Source: Massilia sp. METH4
GTDB lineage: Bacteria > Pseudomonadota > Gammaproteobacteria > Burkholderiales > Burkholderiaceae_D
NCBI RefSeq assembly: GCF_037094685.1
Contig: NZ_CP146614.1
Span: 3,162,001-3,226,000 of the forward strand
DNA: 64,000 nt
Direction of reading: 5' to 3'
The notes under the pieces: model-generated
The model's database searches: none
Told to the model about the DNA's origin: nothing
What the model saw: the letters and a program-made list of their open reading frames with translations, nothing else
Part shown: in pieces, positions 37,472 to 45,750 of the stretch
How positions within the stretch are numbered: position 1 is the stretch's first letter
How the letters are laid out: each line of letters starts with the position of its first letter
Made by a program: the position numbers and the translations under genes

Positions 37472-39826
37472 TTACATGCCCGGGCCGAAGCCGCCACCGC
37501 TTGGGCCGAAGCCGCCGGGGCCGCCCGGCCCGCCTGGCCCGCCCGGCGGCATCGGGCCGCGGAACATGCCGGGGTTGTTGCGCAGGCCCGGGTCGCCCGT
37601 CACGCCGCCGAAGCTGTAGCTCAGGGCGACCATGAAGGTGCGGCCCTGCTGCTCGGTGTAGTTGTACTGCCGTACCGTATTCGTGATCTGCCGGTTCTCG
37701 TTGACGTTGCTGTCGAACAGGTCGCGAATGCTGGTGCGCAGCGACCATTGCGGCGACAGCCGGTACATCCACGACAGGTGCGCCTGCCAGTTCGGTTCGG
37801 ATTCGTACAGTCCGACGAGCTGCCGGCCCGTGTAGTTGCCGTTCAGCTGGATCGTGTGGCCTTCGAAGCCGGAGTACTGGAAGCGCAGCTGCAGCGTGGG
37901 CGTGTTCTGGCGCTTTTCCGATTCCACCGAATAGTTGGCGCCATTCTCGTTCGTCTGCGTGGCAAGGTACGACTGCACCACGCGCCGGAAGCCCAGCGTG
38001 GCGTCCAGCCGCAGTTCGCGCGAGGGCCGTGCCTGCAGGTTCCAGCTGATGCCGTCATTGGTCTTTGCGCCAAAGTTCACGGCCTCGCTCACCACCGCCG
38101 TGCTGCCCGGCACCGGCGTCAGGAAGCGGCCCAGCAAGGGGCTGTCCTTCTCGCGGAACAGCGAGAGGTTGCTGTTCACGAAGCCCCAGGTGTCCGTGTA
38201 TTTCAGCTCGTACTTGTCGCCGTGCGTGGGCGCCAGGCGCGGGTCCCCCTGCGTGTAGTTCTGGTCGTCCACATATTGCACGTTCGGGTTGATGTCGTTC
38301 AGCGTAGGGCGGCTGATGCGGCGCGAGTAGGCGCCCGTCACCGTGGCGCCGCGCTCGCCCCAGCCGTATTGCAGGTGCAGGCTGGGCAGCAACTTCTTCG
38401 TGGCGTCGCTGGCCGAGTTGCCCTGGTTGATGTAGTCGATGTGCCGGCTCACGCGCTCGTAGCGCAGGCCCGGCAGCACGGTCCAGTGCTCGGAGACTCG
38501 AATGTTCGGCGAGAAGTACACGGCATAGGATTTCTCGGTGTTCCTGAACGCGCTGGCGCGCGCGGCATCGATCACTTCCTCGCCCGTCAGCGGGTCGATG
38601 TTGAAGTAGTCGGCATCGGATTCGCCGGTGCTGCGGCCCACCTTGGCGCCCGCCTTGAAGTTGAAGCTGGGGTTGATGCGCTTGTTGTAGTCCAGCGAGA
38701 GTTCCGTCAGCCGGTTCGACACGTCGTTGCCGTTCGTGCTTTCCGGCCGCGCGCCGGACGGCGGCGCCACCACGTAGGCGTTGCGGTTCCGGCTGTCCAT
38801 CTTCGAATCGTTGCCGGAAGTGCGCAGGTCCACGTTCAGCTTCTCGGTGGCGCTGTACTTGCGCTCCCAGCCCAGTGCCAGCTGGTAGACGGAGGCCTGG
38901 TTGTCGCGCTCGATGCTCCGGTAGTACTCCTCGTAGGGCGAGGTGCCGCCGTGATACGTCTGGTAGTACTCGTTCGAGCCGGTCTCGCGCAGCGAGCGGT
39001 TGAAGTTCATGGCCGCGCTCACGCGGTCCGTGTCGCCGATGTTGTAGCTGATCGTGGGGTTCAGCGACAGCGTCTTCGACGGCGTGCGGCTGCTGTTCTC
39101 GCGGTGCGTCGTCCACACGGTGCTGCCCACGTCCGTCTCGGTATCGGAATAGCCGGTGCGCTCGAAGACATTGCGCATCACGCCGACCTGGCCTTCCACC
39201 TGGAGGCGCCCGGTGACATAGCTGCCCGAGAGCGACGTGCCGTAGCGGCCTTGCGAGCCCACGTTGACGGAGGCGACGCCCTGCGCGCCGGGCGGGCGCA
39301 CGCGCCGCGTGACGAGGTTGAGGATCGGCCCATTGCCGCCCTCGGAACCGAATTCGGCGCCCGGCGTGGTGATCACTTCCACGCTTTCGAGCGCCTCGGC
39401 CGGGTAGCTGTTCAGCGCATCGCCGGCGTTCTGGCCGGAGAACATGGCCGAGCGCTTGCCGTTCACGAAGACCTGCGCATTCTGGTTGCCGCGAATGGCG
39501 ACCTTGCCATCCTGGTCGACGGTTACGTTCGGCACGTTGGCGATCACGTCGGCCGCCGAGGCGTTCGGCGTGACCACTTCCGATTTCACGTCGTAGGTGG
39601 AGCGGTCGATCTGCTCGGCCGGCCGTTCGGCCACCACGGTCACGGTCTGCATCTGGCCGGTCGCCTGCTCCGGCTTCTTCGTTTCCTCGGCCGGTTTACC
39701 GGTCACGGCCGGTGTGGCACCGAGCTTCGGCGCGGTTGGGGTCTGCGCCTGCGCGAGGCCCAGCTGCCCGACGAGGGCGCCGAGCAGCAGGGCGGGCAGG
39801 GGACGGGGACGTTTGCTTTTATTCAT
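37472..39826 (-). CDS. TonB-dependent receptor (outer-membrane beta-barrel family) with Gly/Pro-rich C-terminal tail
   Basis: This 784-residue outer-membrane receptor has a signal peptide ending GLAQAQ. The plug domain carries QMQTVTVVAERP (TonB-box region), then ASAADVIANVPNV and FGSEGGNGPILNLVTRR. A beta-barrel of the PF14905-like type ends at FMVALSYSFGG. About 35 further residues, rich in Gly and Pro and ending GGGFGPGM, extend past that last strand, so the usual terminal Phe is not at the end. The start at 39826 gives a proper signal peptide. It sits amid RG-I enzymes and is the second candidate oligosaccharide importer. Confidence 0.88.
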   Translation of the reverse strand: MNKSKRPRPLPALLLGALVGQLGLAQAQTPTAPKLGATPAVTGKPAEETKKPEQATGQMQTVTVVAERPAEQIDRSTYDVKSEVVTPNASAADVIANVPNVTVDQDGKVAIRGNQNAQVFVNGKRSAMFSGQNAGDALNSYPAEALESVEVITTPGAEFGSEGGNGPILNLVTRRVRPPGAQGVASVNVGSQGRYGTSLSGSYVTGRLQVEGQVGVMRNVFERTGYSDTETDVGSTVWTTHRENSSRTPSKTLSLNPTISYNIGDTDRVSAAMNFNRSLRETGSNEYYQTYHGGTSPYEEYYRSIERDNQASVYQLALGWERKYSATEKLNVDLRTSGNDSKMDSRNRNAYVVAPPSGARPESTNGNDVSNRLTELSLDYNKRINPSFNFKAGAKVGRSTGESDADYFNIDPLTGEEVIDAARASAFRNTEKSYAVYFSPNIRVSEHWTVLPGLRYERVSRHIDYINQGNSASDATKKLLPSLHLQYGWGERGATVTGAYSRRISRPTLNDINPNVQYVDDQNYTQGDPRLAPTHGDKYELKYTDTWGFVNSNLSLFREKDSPLLGRFLTPVPGSTAVVSEAVNFGAKTNDGISWNLQARPSRELRLDATLGFRRVVQSYLATQTNENGANYSVESEKRQNTPTLQLRFQYSGFEGHTIQLNGNYTGRQLVGLYESEPNWQAHLSWMYRLSPQWSLRTSIRDLFDSNVNENRQITNTVRQYNYTEQQGRTFMVALSYSFGGVTGDPGLRNNPGMFRGPMPPGGPGGPGGPGGFGPSGGGFGPGM

Positions 39827-39930
39827 TACTTGACAGCGCGATGATGGGATATGGCCGCGATTGTAACCGCCGCATCTCTTGCCATTATTTCCACCGCGAT
39901 ACGTTAAGTAACATAATGTGCATATTGCGT

Positions 39931-40875
39931 TCAGTTCGCGGCGCGCAGCGCGGCGAGAACGTCTTCCGGCACCGCGATCACGGTACCGTGGCGCATGCGC
40001 ACCGGCGTGCCTTCGTCCGGGAAGCGCATCCTGTCCGTCACGTTCTCCCAGGTCTTCATGTCGCGCGAGCGCAGCGCGCCGTAGTGCTTCGTCGTGTAGG
40101 CGTCGAAGTACATGATCACGTCCTGCCCGGCCTGGATCGCGGTCGGGCCTTCGACCCACAGTCCCTTCGGCGTGATCGGTTCCGACAGCGGCTTGAACGG
40201 CCCGCGCAGATCCGGTGCCTCGGCGACCTGCAGGTACTTGCGCGGCGGCTTCACGGTTTCATCCTTCACGATCAGGTAGTGCTTGCCGTTGGCGCGCACG
40301 AAGGTGGCATCGATCACGGAGAAACCCGGGTCGTAGAACAGCCGGGTGGGAGCGAAGCTCTTGAAGTCCTTCGTGGTGGTGTAGTACATGCGGTGGTTGT
40401 ACTTCTGTTCCGAGGACCCGGCCGTCTCGTTGAACTTGCCCGGCACCGTGGACGCCCAGAAGATCAGGAACTCGGCGCGCTTGTCGTCGTAGACGATTTC
40501 GGGCGCCCACGCGTTCAGCACGCCCGGCTCGTGCGCCATCACGGGCAGTTCCTTCTGTTCGGACCAGTTCAACAGGTCCTTCGAGGATGCATAGCCGATA
40601 TTGTTCTCGTTCCAGCCGGAGGTCCACACCATGTGGTACGTGCCGTCCGGCCCGCGCACGATGCACGGGTCGCGCATCAGCTTCGACTTGCCTGCTTTCG
40701 GGGTCAGGTAGCTCCTGCCGCCGCCGAGCTTTTCCCACCGGTAGGCATCGGTGCTGGCGGCGAGATGCAGGCCATCCTCGCCGTTCTTCGTGAAGTAGGC
40801 GAACAGGTAGCCATCGGCGGCCAGGCAGGGCAGGCTGATGGAAAGCAGTGCGGCAGCAAGTACTTTGCGGATCAT
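39931..40875 (-). CDS. Exported GH43-like glycosidase (five-bladed propeller)
   Basis: This 314-residue exported protein has a signal peptide ending SLPCLAAD. GH43/GH117-type motifs are present: KLMRDPCIVRGPDGTYHM with a probable catalytic Asp, LNAWAPEIVYDDK, FSVIDATFVRANG and GLWVEGPTAIQAG with a candidate general acid Glu. The predicted substrates are arabinose- or galactose-containing side chains. The start overlaps the CE12 stop by four bases (ATGA), so the two are translationally coupled. The receptor gene follows about 100 bases downstream. Confidence 0.85.
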   Translation of the reverse strand: MIRKVLAAALLSISLPCLAADGYLFAYFTKNGEDGLHLAASTDAYRWEKLGGGRSYLTPKAGKSKLMRDPCIVRGPDGTYHMVWTSGWNENNIGYASSKDLLNWSEQKELPVMAHEPGVLNAWAPEIVYDDKRAEFLIFWASTVPGKFNETAGSSEQKYNHRMYYTTTKDFKSFAPTRLFYDPGFSVIDATFVRANGKHYLIVKDETVKPPRKYLQVAEAPDLRGPFKPLSEPITPKGLWVEGPTAIQAGQDVIMYFDAYTTKHYGALRSRDMKTWENVTDRMRFPDEGTPVRMRHGTVIAVPEDVLAALRAAN

Positions 40876-42137
40876 CGGTTGGCCTCGTCGCCCAGCGGGC
40901 GCTCGTTGGTATGGCGCGGGCTTGCCGGCACGGCGAACCTGTCGAACGGGTCGGGGTGGGCGGGGTCGAACGCGAAGCCGTCCACGATGTGCGAGGCGAC
41001 CGGCAGCTTGGCGTCGCGCAGGCCCGCCACGATCGCTTGGGCCAGCAGGTAGGCGCCGTAATTGCTGTGGTGCGTGTTATCGAGCTTGTCCGGCTCGGGC
41101 AGCGCGAACGCGTTCTTCGAACCTTCGACGCCCAGCGCGCCGTACAGCACCTTGCTGGTGGCGTTCAGGTCGATGAACGGTACACCCAGCTCCCCGGCGG
41201 ACTGGCGCGCGGCCACGGCGTAATCGGCCAGGGTGGATTCGGGCCTGCCCTGCGCATCGAAGCGGCGGCGCTCCATCGACGACACCACGACCGGCAGGCC
41301 GCCGGCGGCGCGCACCATCTCCACATGCTGTCGCAGCTCGGCCCTGTAGGTGGTAAACGGCCCACCGGTGCCGGCCTTGATCTGCTTCTGGTCGTTGTGG
41401 CCGAACTGGAGGATCACCACGTCGCCGGGGCGCAGCTGCGAAACGATCTTGTCGATGCGGCGGCGCGCCAGCGAATCACGGAACGTCTCGCCGGACTGGG
41501 CGTGGTTGGCGATGGCCACGCCGGGCTTGAAGAAGCGCGTCAGCATCTGGCCCCAGCTGGCGTAGGGCTCGCTGGGCTGGTCGCTCACGGTCGAGTCGCC
41601 GAGCAGGAAGATCGTCGGCACCGCGTCCTGGCCGGTGAGCGGCTTGATCTCCACCCGGTCGGCGCCGCCGTGGATTTCCAGCGTGAGGCGCTTGTCCCAC
41701 GCCCAGGCCTCCTGCACCGTTTCGCGCGGGGCCTTCAGGTTCACGGTGCCGGGCTTTACGCCATTCGCCGCCGCGATGACGGGCGTGCGCGTGTTGACGA
41801 CGAAGGTGCGCGTGACGGTCTGGCCTGCCGGGACCACCACGTTCTCCAGCATCAGGCGGCGCAACTCGGCCTTCACGGTGTGCGTGCCGGGGCCCAGCGT
41901 CACGGTGACGGCCACATTGCCTTCGGAGACGTCGGCGGAAAAGAACGTTGCGGAGCTCGTGTCGCCGGGTTCGTAGCCGAAGCCGCGCGTGGTGTCGTAT
42001 TGCACGCCCGGTTGCACGGCAGTGTGGCCGGAGGCTGGCTTTCGGGTGAAGTCGAAGCGCCAGCCGGCGGCGGGCATGGCGGCGAGGGAGGTCTGGGCGG
42101 CCAGGGCGAGGAGCAGGCCGAGCGTGCGTGTCTTCAT
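40872..42137 (-). CDS. Rhamnogalacturonan acetylesterase (CE12) with N-terminal beta domain, exported
   Basis: This 421-residue exported esterase has a signal peptide ending TSLAAMP. An N-terminal beta-sandwich domain (about residues 25-175; FDFTRKPASGHTAV, YEPGDTSSATFF) is typical of two-domain RG acetylesterases. The SGNH domain carries FLLGDSTVSDQ, ANHAQSGETF, LQFGHNDQKQ and the DNTHHSNYGAYLLA block with the catalytic His. It deacetylates RG-I. It is coupled to the GH43-like gene and is distinct in architecture from the double CE12 at 31888. Confidence 0.9.
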   Translation of the reverse strand: MKTRTLGLLLALAAQTSLAAMPAAGWRFDFTRKPASGHTAVQPGVQYDTTRGFGYEPGDTSSATFFSADVSEGNVAVTVTLGPGTHTVKAELRRLMLENVVVPAGQTVTRTFVVNTRTPVIAAANGVKPGTVNLKAPRETVQEAWAWDKRLTLEIHGGADRVEIKPLTGQDAVPTIFLLGDSTVSDQPSEPYASWGQMLTRFFKPGVAIANHAQSGETFRDSLARRRIDKIVSQLRPGDVVILQFGHNDQKQIKAGTGGPFTTYRAELRQHVEMVRAAGGLPVVVSSMERRRFDAQGRPESTLADYAVAARQSAGELGVPFIDLNATSKVLYGALGVEGSKNAFALPEPDKLDNTHHSNYGAYLLAQAIVAGLRDAKLPVASHIVDGFAFDPAHPDPFDRFAVPASPRHTNERPLGDEANR

Positions 42138-42264
42138 GAGTGGTGGGGATTGGGTTGCCTGCGCTGTATTCTAGGGCGGGGGACCGGCGCGGCTGCCGTG
42201 GGTGCGGAAAGAATCAATGGCGTGAGCGGTGGGCTTCCGAATCGTGCGACCTCGGAGGAAAACC

Positions 42265-42308
42265 GGTGTCGGACACTATTTCCGCTCGCGGAAATAGTGT
42301 CCGACACC
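42265..42308. repeat. Palindromic repeat, family A (single hairpin)
   Basis: A perfect 20-bp stem begins GGTGTCGGACAC with loop CTCG. It is preceded by GGAAAACC. It lies in the gap between the DUF4861 and CE12 genes. Confidence 0.88.
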
Positions 42309-42379
42309 GGTGCTCGGCGGTCGGCGGTTTCCGGTTGCAGGAACCGATGCGCGAGCAGACCGCCAACGCGAAGCCGGTA

Positions 42380-43603
42380 TTACTTCGTCACCGCCAGGGC
42401 CACCTTCACGGGCGCCTTTGCCCGCGCGGCGGTCAGCGCCACCTGCTGCTGCCACGCTTCCTTCGAAGTGATCTCGCCGGCGCGGCTCCACGCGGCGCCC
42501 ACGTAGTAGGTGAGCGGCTTGCCGGAGGTGACGGGGGCGATCACGAAGTCGTTGGCCTGGTCGGAACCGGCGCCCTGGGCGGTCGGCACGACGACGGCGA
42601 CGCCGAAAGCGTCGTTGCTCTTTTGCGTGACCCACTGGCGCAGCGAGCCTTCAGCCGCCACGCGGTCGGTGGCGATCCGCGGGTCCTGCCCCTTGTCGCT
42701 CGGGGTCTTGTTCAGGCCCACCACCGCGTTCAGTTGCTGGGGACCCGTGAACGTGAACGTGGATTCGACACGGTCGAACCAGTGGCCGGCATCGACGGTG
42801 AAGCGGCGCACCTCCGAGACCTGGGTGCCGGCCGCGTCGAACGCGTCGTACGACAGCTCGAAGATGGCGCGCACCGGGCCGTTCGCCAGCACCTTCCACT
42901 TCGCGTAGTTATTGGCCTTGGCGATCTTCGAACCATCCCAGATACCGGTGCCGCCGGCGCCCAGCGTGCGGCCCACGTTGTACATGTCCATGCCTTCGCC
43001 CTGGTCCACGTGGTAGTGGTCGTGGCCCTTGTTGTACCAGCGGTCCACGATCGGGTAGGGCACGCGCTTGAACCAGATGTCGTTGCCGCTGGTGACCAGA
43101 ACCTCCTTGCCGCTGCCGGCCGGCGCCGGCGCGCCCAGGGCCGGGCCGTAGGTGCGGTGCGCCACCTTGTCGTTCTCCCACGCGAAGTCGTCCAGGCGCT
43201 CCTGCACGTAGCGGGCGAACACCTTGGTGGGGAAGGGCGGCGACACGGTTTCCGTCTTCTCCACGATGAACGTTGCGCTCTTCTCGCCGGCCTTGAAGTC
43301 GTGCTGGAAGATCAGGTCGCCGTAGGCGATACCGCGGTTTTCCGGGTCCTTGGCCTGCGGCGCCACGTTCGTCACCTGGTAGGGCAGCAGCTTGCCGGCC
43401 GCGTCGCGCACGGCGATCTTCTGCAGCAGCGCGCCGGGCAGGGCGCGGTTCACTTCCGACCAGGGAACCGTGATCGTTTCGGACGGCCGCGCCGCGTCCA
43501 GCTCGTGGGTGACGGTGATCGTCAGCTTTTCGGCGTGGGCGGCGGGCAGGGCGAAGGCGGTCGATACGGCAAAGGCGGCGGCAAGCTGGAATCGGTTGTT
43601 CAT
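42380..43603 (-). CDS. DUF4861 domain protein, exported
   Basis: This 407-residue exported protein has a signal peptide ending LPAAHAE. It matches the DUF4861 family seen in polysaccharide loci. Features include PWSEVNRALPG, YGDLIFQHDFKAG, the aromatic-rich GNDIWFKRVPYPIVDRWY and HDHYHVDQGEGMDMY, and RRFTVDAGHWFDRVES. No catalytic mechanism is established to my knowledge, and the His/Asp/Glu cluster around HDHYHVDQGEGMD is a reasonable candidate site. The ATG at 43603 starts the signal peptide; an ATG upstream lacks support. It is the outermost enzyme-like gene of the RG-I locus. Confidence 0.8.
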   Translation of the reverse strand: MNNRFQLAAAFAVSTAFALPAAHAEKLTITVTHELDAARPSETITVPWSEVNRALPGALLQKIAVRDAAGKLLPYQVTNVAPQAKDPENRGIAYGDLIFQHDFKAGEKSATFIVEKTETVSPPFPTKVFARYVQERLDDFAWENDKVAHRTYGPALGAPAPAGSGKEVLVTSGNDIWFKRVPYPIVDRWYNKGHDHYHVDQGEGMDMYNVGRTLGAGGTGIWDGSKIAKANNYAKWKVLANGPVRAIFELSYDAFDAAGTQVSEVRRFTVDAGHWFDRVESTFTFTGPQQLNAVVGLNKTPSDKGQDPRIATDRVAAEGSLRQWVTQKSNDAFGVAVVVPTAQGAGSDQANDFVIAPVTSGKPLTYYVGAAWSRAGEITSKEAWQQQVALTAARAKAPVKVALAVTK

Positions 43604-43752
43604 GGTGCTCTCAAAGTGGTTGGTGGAACTGGAGAGTTGGGCGAGGTGTCGCCATGGTGCCAGGAATGGCAACCGAGTATCGGGACTCGCTCAGCAGGTG
43701 TCAACGGATCGGGCGATTCGATCAAGAAGCTGAGCGGTTCGCGTGGCGGGGA

Positions 43753-44823
43753 TCAGCCCGCCATCCCCAGGAAGGGGCTCGCGTCGATGGGCATGACCAT
43801 CCGGAATTCCGTCCCCACCGCCTCCGAGCTGTGCACGACCGCGCTGCCGCCGTGCGTTTCGGCCACTTCGCGCACAAAGCCGAGGCCAACGCCCCATTCG
43901 CGCAGCGTGGGATGGGTTTCGCGGTGGCGCGCCGAAAACAGCGTGCGCACCACGTCCTGCGGCAGCACGTGCGCATGCAGGACCGCGATGATGGCACGGC
44001 CATTGGCTTGCCGGACGGTGATCGAGACGGGAGCGGCAGCGTCCTTGCCCTCCGCGAGCAGGATGCGCAGCGCCTGCCGGAGCGACATGCGGCACCAGGT
44101 GCCGGTGACGGCATCGCCGGTAACGGAGGTGTCCGCGCGGTTCGCTTCGCGGCACACTTCAAGCGCCAGTGCATGCAAGTCGAAAGTGGATAGCAGCAGC
44201 GGCAGCTTCTCCGGCTGCGCCACGTCGTGCCGGTCAAGGTCGTCCAGCGCCGTTTCCAGCTTTTCCACCCGCAGGCGGATGCGGGTTGCCAGCTCGGCAG
44301 CGCGTTCCAGGCTGCCGCTTGCCATGATGCGCTGGCTCGAAATACCGATCACGTTGAGGTGTTCGCGGAACACGGTGATCGTGGTCTTGAACATCGCCTC
44401 GAGTTCGCGCCGCTGGACGAGGAAATATTCGTCCAGCGCCTCGCGTTCCACCGTGTCGAAGCTCTGCGTCAGCGCTGCCAGGTGCCCATGGCCGAGCACG
44501 AGCCCTTCCTCCCGCGCGATCTCGGCCATGCAGCTGCGCAGCACCTGGAACTCGCGCAACACATCGGCAGGGCCGAAGCCGTCCTGGCGTGCCCGCTCGG
44601 CGCCGTGGGCGCGGGCAAGGCTCGTACGATCGAGCTCGTCCGGAGTCGCCATCGATACGGTCAAGTAATCGTAGAGCTCGGGCAGCGCATTGAACAGCTG
44701 CGCTTCCGGCAGCACCGCGCTGCACGGGATCTCGTCCGCCACGCGCTGGCGCCAGCGGAACAGCACGCGGTCGCGAAGCCGGCGCATTTCGCGGCTGACC
44801 TGTTCGCGGGCTGTCGAGGGCAT
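43753..44823 (-). CDS. Histidine-kinase-like protein with RsbRD-type N-terminus, degenerate ATPase domain
   Basis: This 356-residue soluble protein has an N-terminal half that is helical and resembles the RsbRD_N sensor domain (VLFRWRQRVADEIP through FGPADVLREFQVLRS). The C-terminal half resembles an HATPase domain: the G2 motif WGVGLGFVREVAETHGG and the closing strand GTEFRMVMP are clear, but the N-box region RQALRILLAEGKD lacks the Asn that binds magnesium. No canonical H-box is visible. It may be a pseudokinase or an anti-sigma-type kinase. The start at 44823 has GGAG nine bases upstream; an earlier ATG would add 36 atypical residues. Confidence 0.75.
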   Translation of the reverse strand: MPSTAREQVSREMRRLRDRVLFRWRQRVADEIPCSAVLPEAQLFNALPELYDYLTVSMATPDELDRTSLARAHGAERARQDGFGPADVLREFQVLRSCMAEIAREEGLVLGHGHLAALTQSFDTVEREALDEYFLVQRRELEAMFKTTITVFREHLNVIGISSQRIMASGSLERAAELATRIRLRVEKLETALDDLDRHDVAQPEKLPLLLSTFDLHALALEVCREANRADTSVTGDAVTGTWCRMSLRQALRILLAEGKDAAAPVSITVRQANGRAIIAVLHAHVLPQDVVRTLFSARHRETHPTLREWGVGLGFVREVAETHGGSAVVHSSEAVGTEFRMVMPIDASPFLGMAG

Positions 44824-44964
44824 GCTGTAGGGCTCCACGTTGATAGTGAGCGAGAAGCTACCATGAATCGCAGGAGGAGAGTGCCTTATGGTCAAGCGTG
44901 CGCCGGTCGTTGGGCCGATTGATGACGGCAACGGGGCGGGCAGACCACTATCAACCTGCTAGTG

Positions 44965-44996
44965 TTGCGCGTGATTAACATTATTATTTTTATAAT
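44965..44996 (+). promoter_or_regulatory. Possible promoter of the PEP-CTERM gene
   Basis: A consensus -10 box TATAAT (44991-44996) sits in a very AT-rich stretch. The best -35 candidate is TTGCGC (44965-44970), with a 20-base spacer that is too long to be ideal. Confidence 0.35.
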
Positions 44997-45068
44997 GCAT
45001 TATTTACATTAGAATGATGGCTGCCAATATTTTCATGACAATTTGGCACTAACTCATCTGGGGAAAAC

Positions 45069-45647
45069 ATGAAGATCAAGCACGTATTGAAAGGCGCTGT
45101 TCTGGCTGCCTGCTGTGCACTGGCACAGTCGGCCATGGCGGACGAGTGGGCGTTCGAATGGCGCGGGTTCCAGATAAACAATCCCGACGGGTCTTATTTT
45201 GACGCGAACTTCGACTATAAGGGCACCTTCACCGCCACCGATGCCAACCACGACAATGCGATCACGCTCGAAGAACTGACTTCCCTGAAAATCTGGGGAC
45301 AGGACCTTCTCGTCTGCCCATGGGAAGGCGAAAGCTGCGGCGTCTCGGCGTTTTCATACAACGCGGCCAGTGGCCTGCAATTCTCGGCTTACTATTATTA
45401 CAGCTATGAGGACGAATGGTCGCATTCGATCGATACGGACGCCTACACCTACGATGCCCGCGAATCCTTTACCTGGAATCACTCGGGGCAAGGCAGCGTT
45501 AACGAGTGGTATACGCGCGACTTCACGCCGCAGACGGTGGAAACGGTTACGCTGATCAGCTCCGTGCCGGAGCCGACGACCTACGCGATGCTGGGTGCCG
45601 GCCTGCTGCTGATGGGCGCAGTTGCCAAGCGCCGCAAGCAGTCGTAA
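45069..45647 (+). CDS. PEP-CTERM sorting domain protein with an EF-hand-like loop
   Basis: This 192-residue secreted protein has a signal peptide ending QSAMAD and a C-terminal PEP-CTERM anchor: VPEPTTYAML, a hydrophobic helix and KRRK. The loop DANHDNAITLEE (about residues 58-69) fits the EF-hand calcium pattern at positions 1, 3, 5, 9 and 12. The middle is rich in Tyr, Trp and Asp, as in many exopolysaccharide-associated PEP-CTERM proteins. An exosortase would be needed for processing, but none is in the window. It is flanked by a clear terminator. Confidence 0.88.
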   Translation: MKIKHVLKGAVLAACCALAQSAMADEWAFEWRGFQINNPDGSYFDANFDYKGTFTATDANHDNAITLEELTSLKIWGQDLLVCPWEGESCGVSAFSYNAASGLQFSAYYYYSYEDEWSHSIDTDAYTYDARESFTWNHSGQGSVNEWYTRDFTPQTVETVTLISSVPEPTTYAMLGAGLLLMGAVAKRRKQS

Positions 45648-45657
45648 GCCGTATGCA

Positions 45658-45679
45658 AAGGCCGGCCTGCCGGCCTTTT
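45658..45679 (+). terminator. Rho-independent terminator of the PEP-CTERM gene
   Basis: Stem AAGGCCGG and CCGGCCTT with loop CCTG, continuing into a short T-run, 10 bases after the stop. Confidence 0.75.
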
Positions 45680-45750
45680 CATTGCGATGGCAACAGCGTT
45701 CGCCGGCGGCCTGCCTGTATAATGTGCGGCCCCGCTAGATTGCCCACCGC

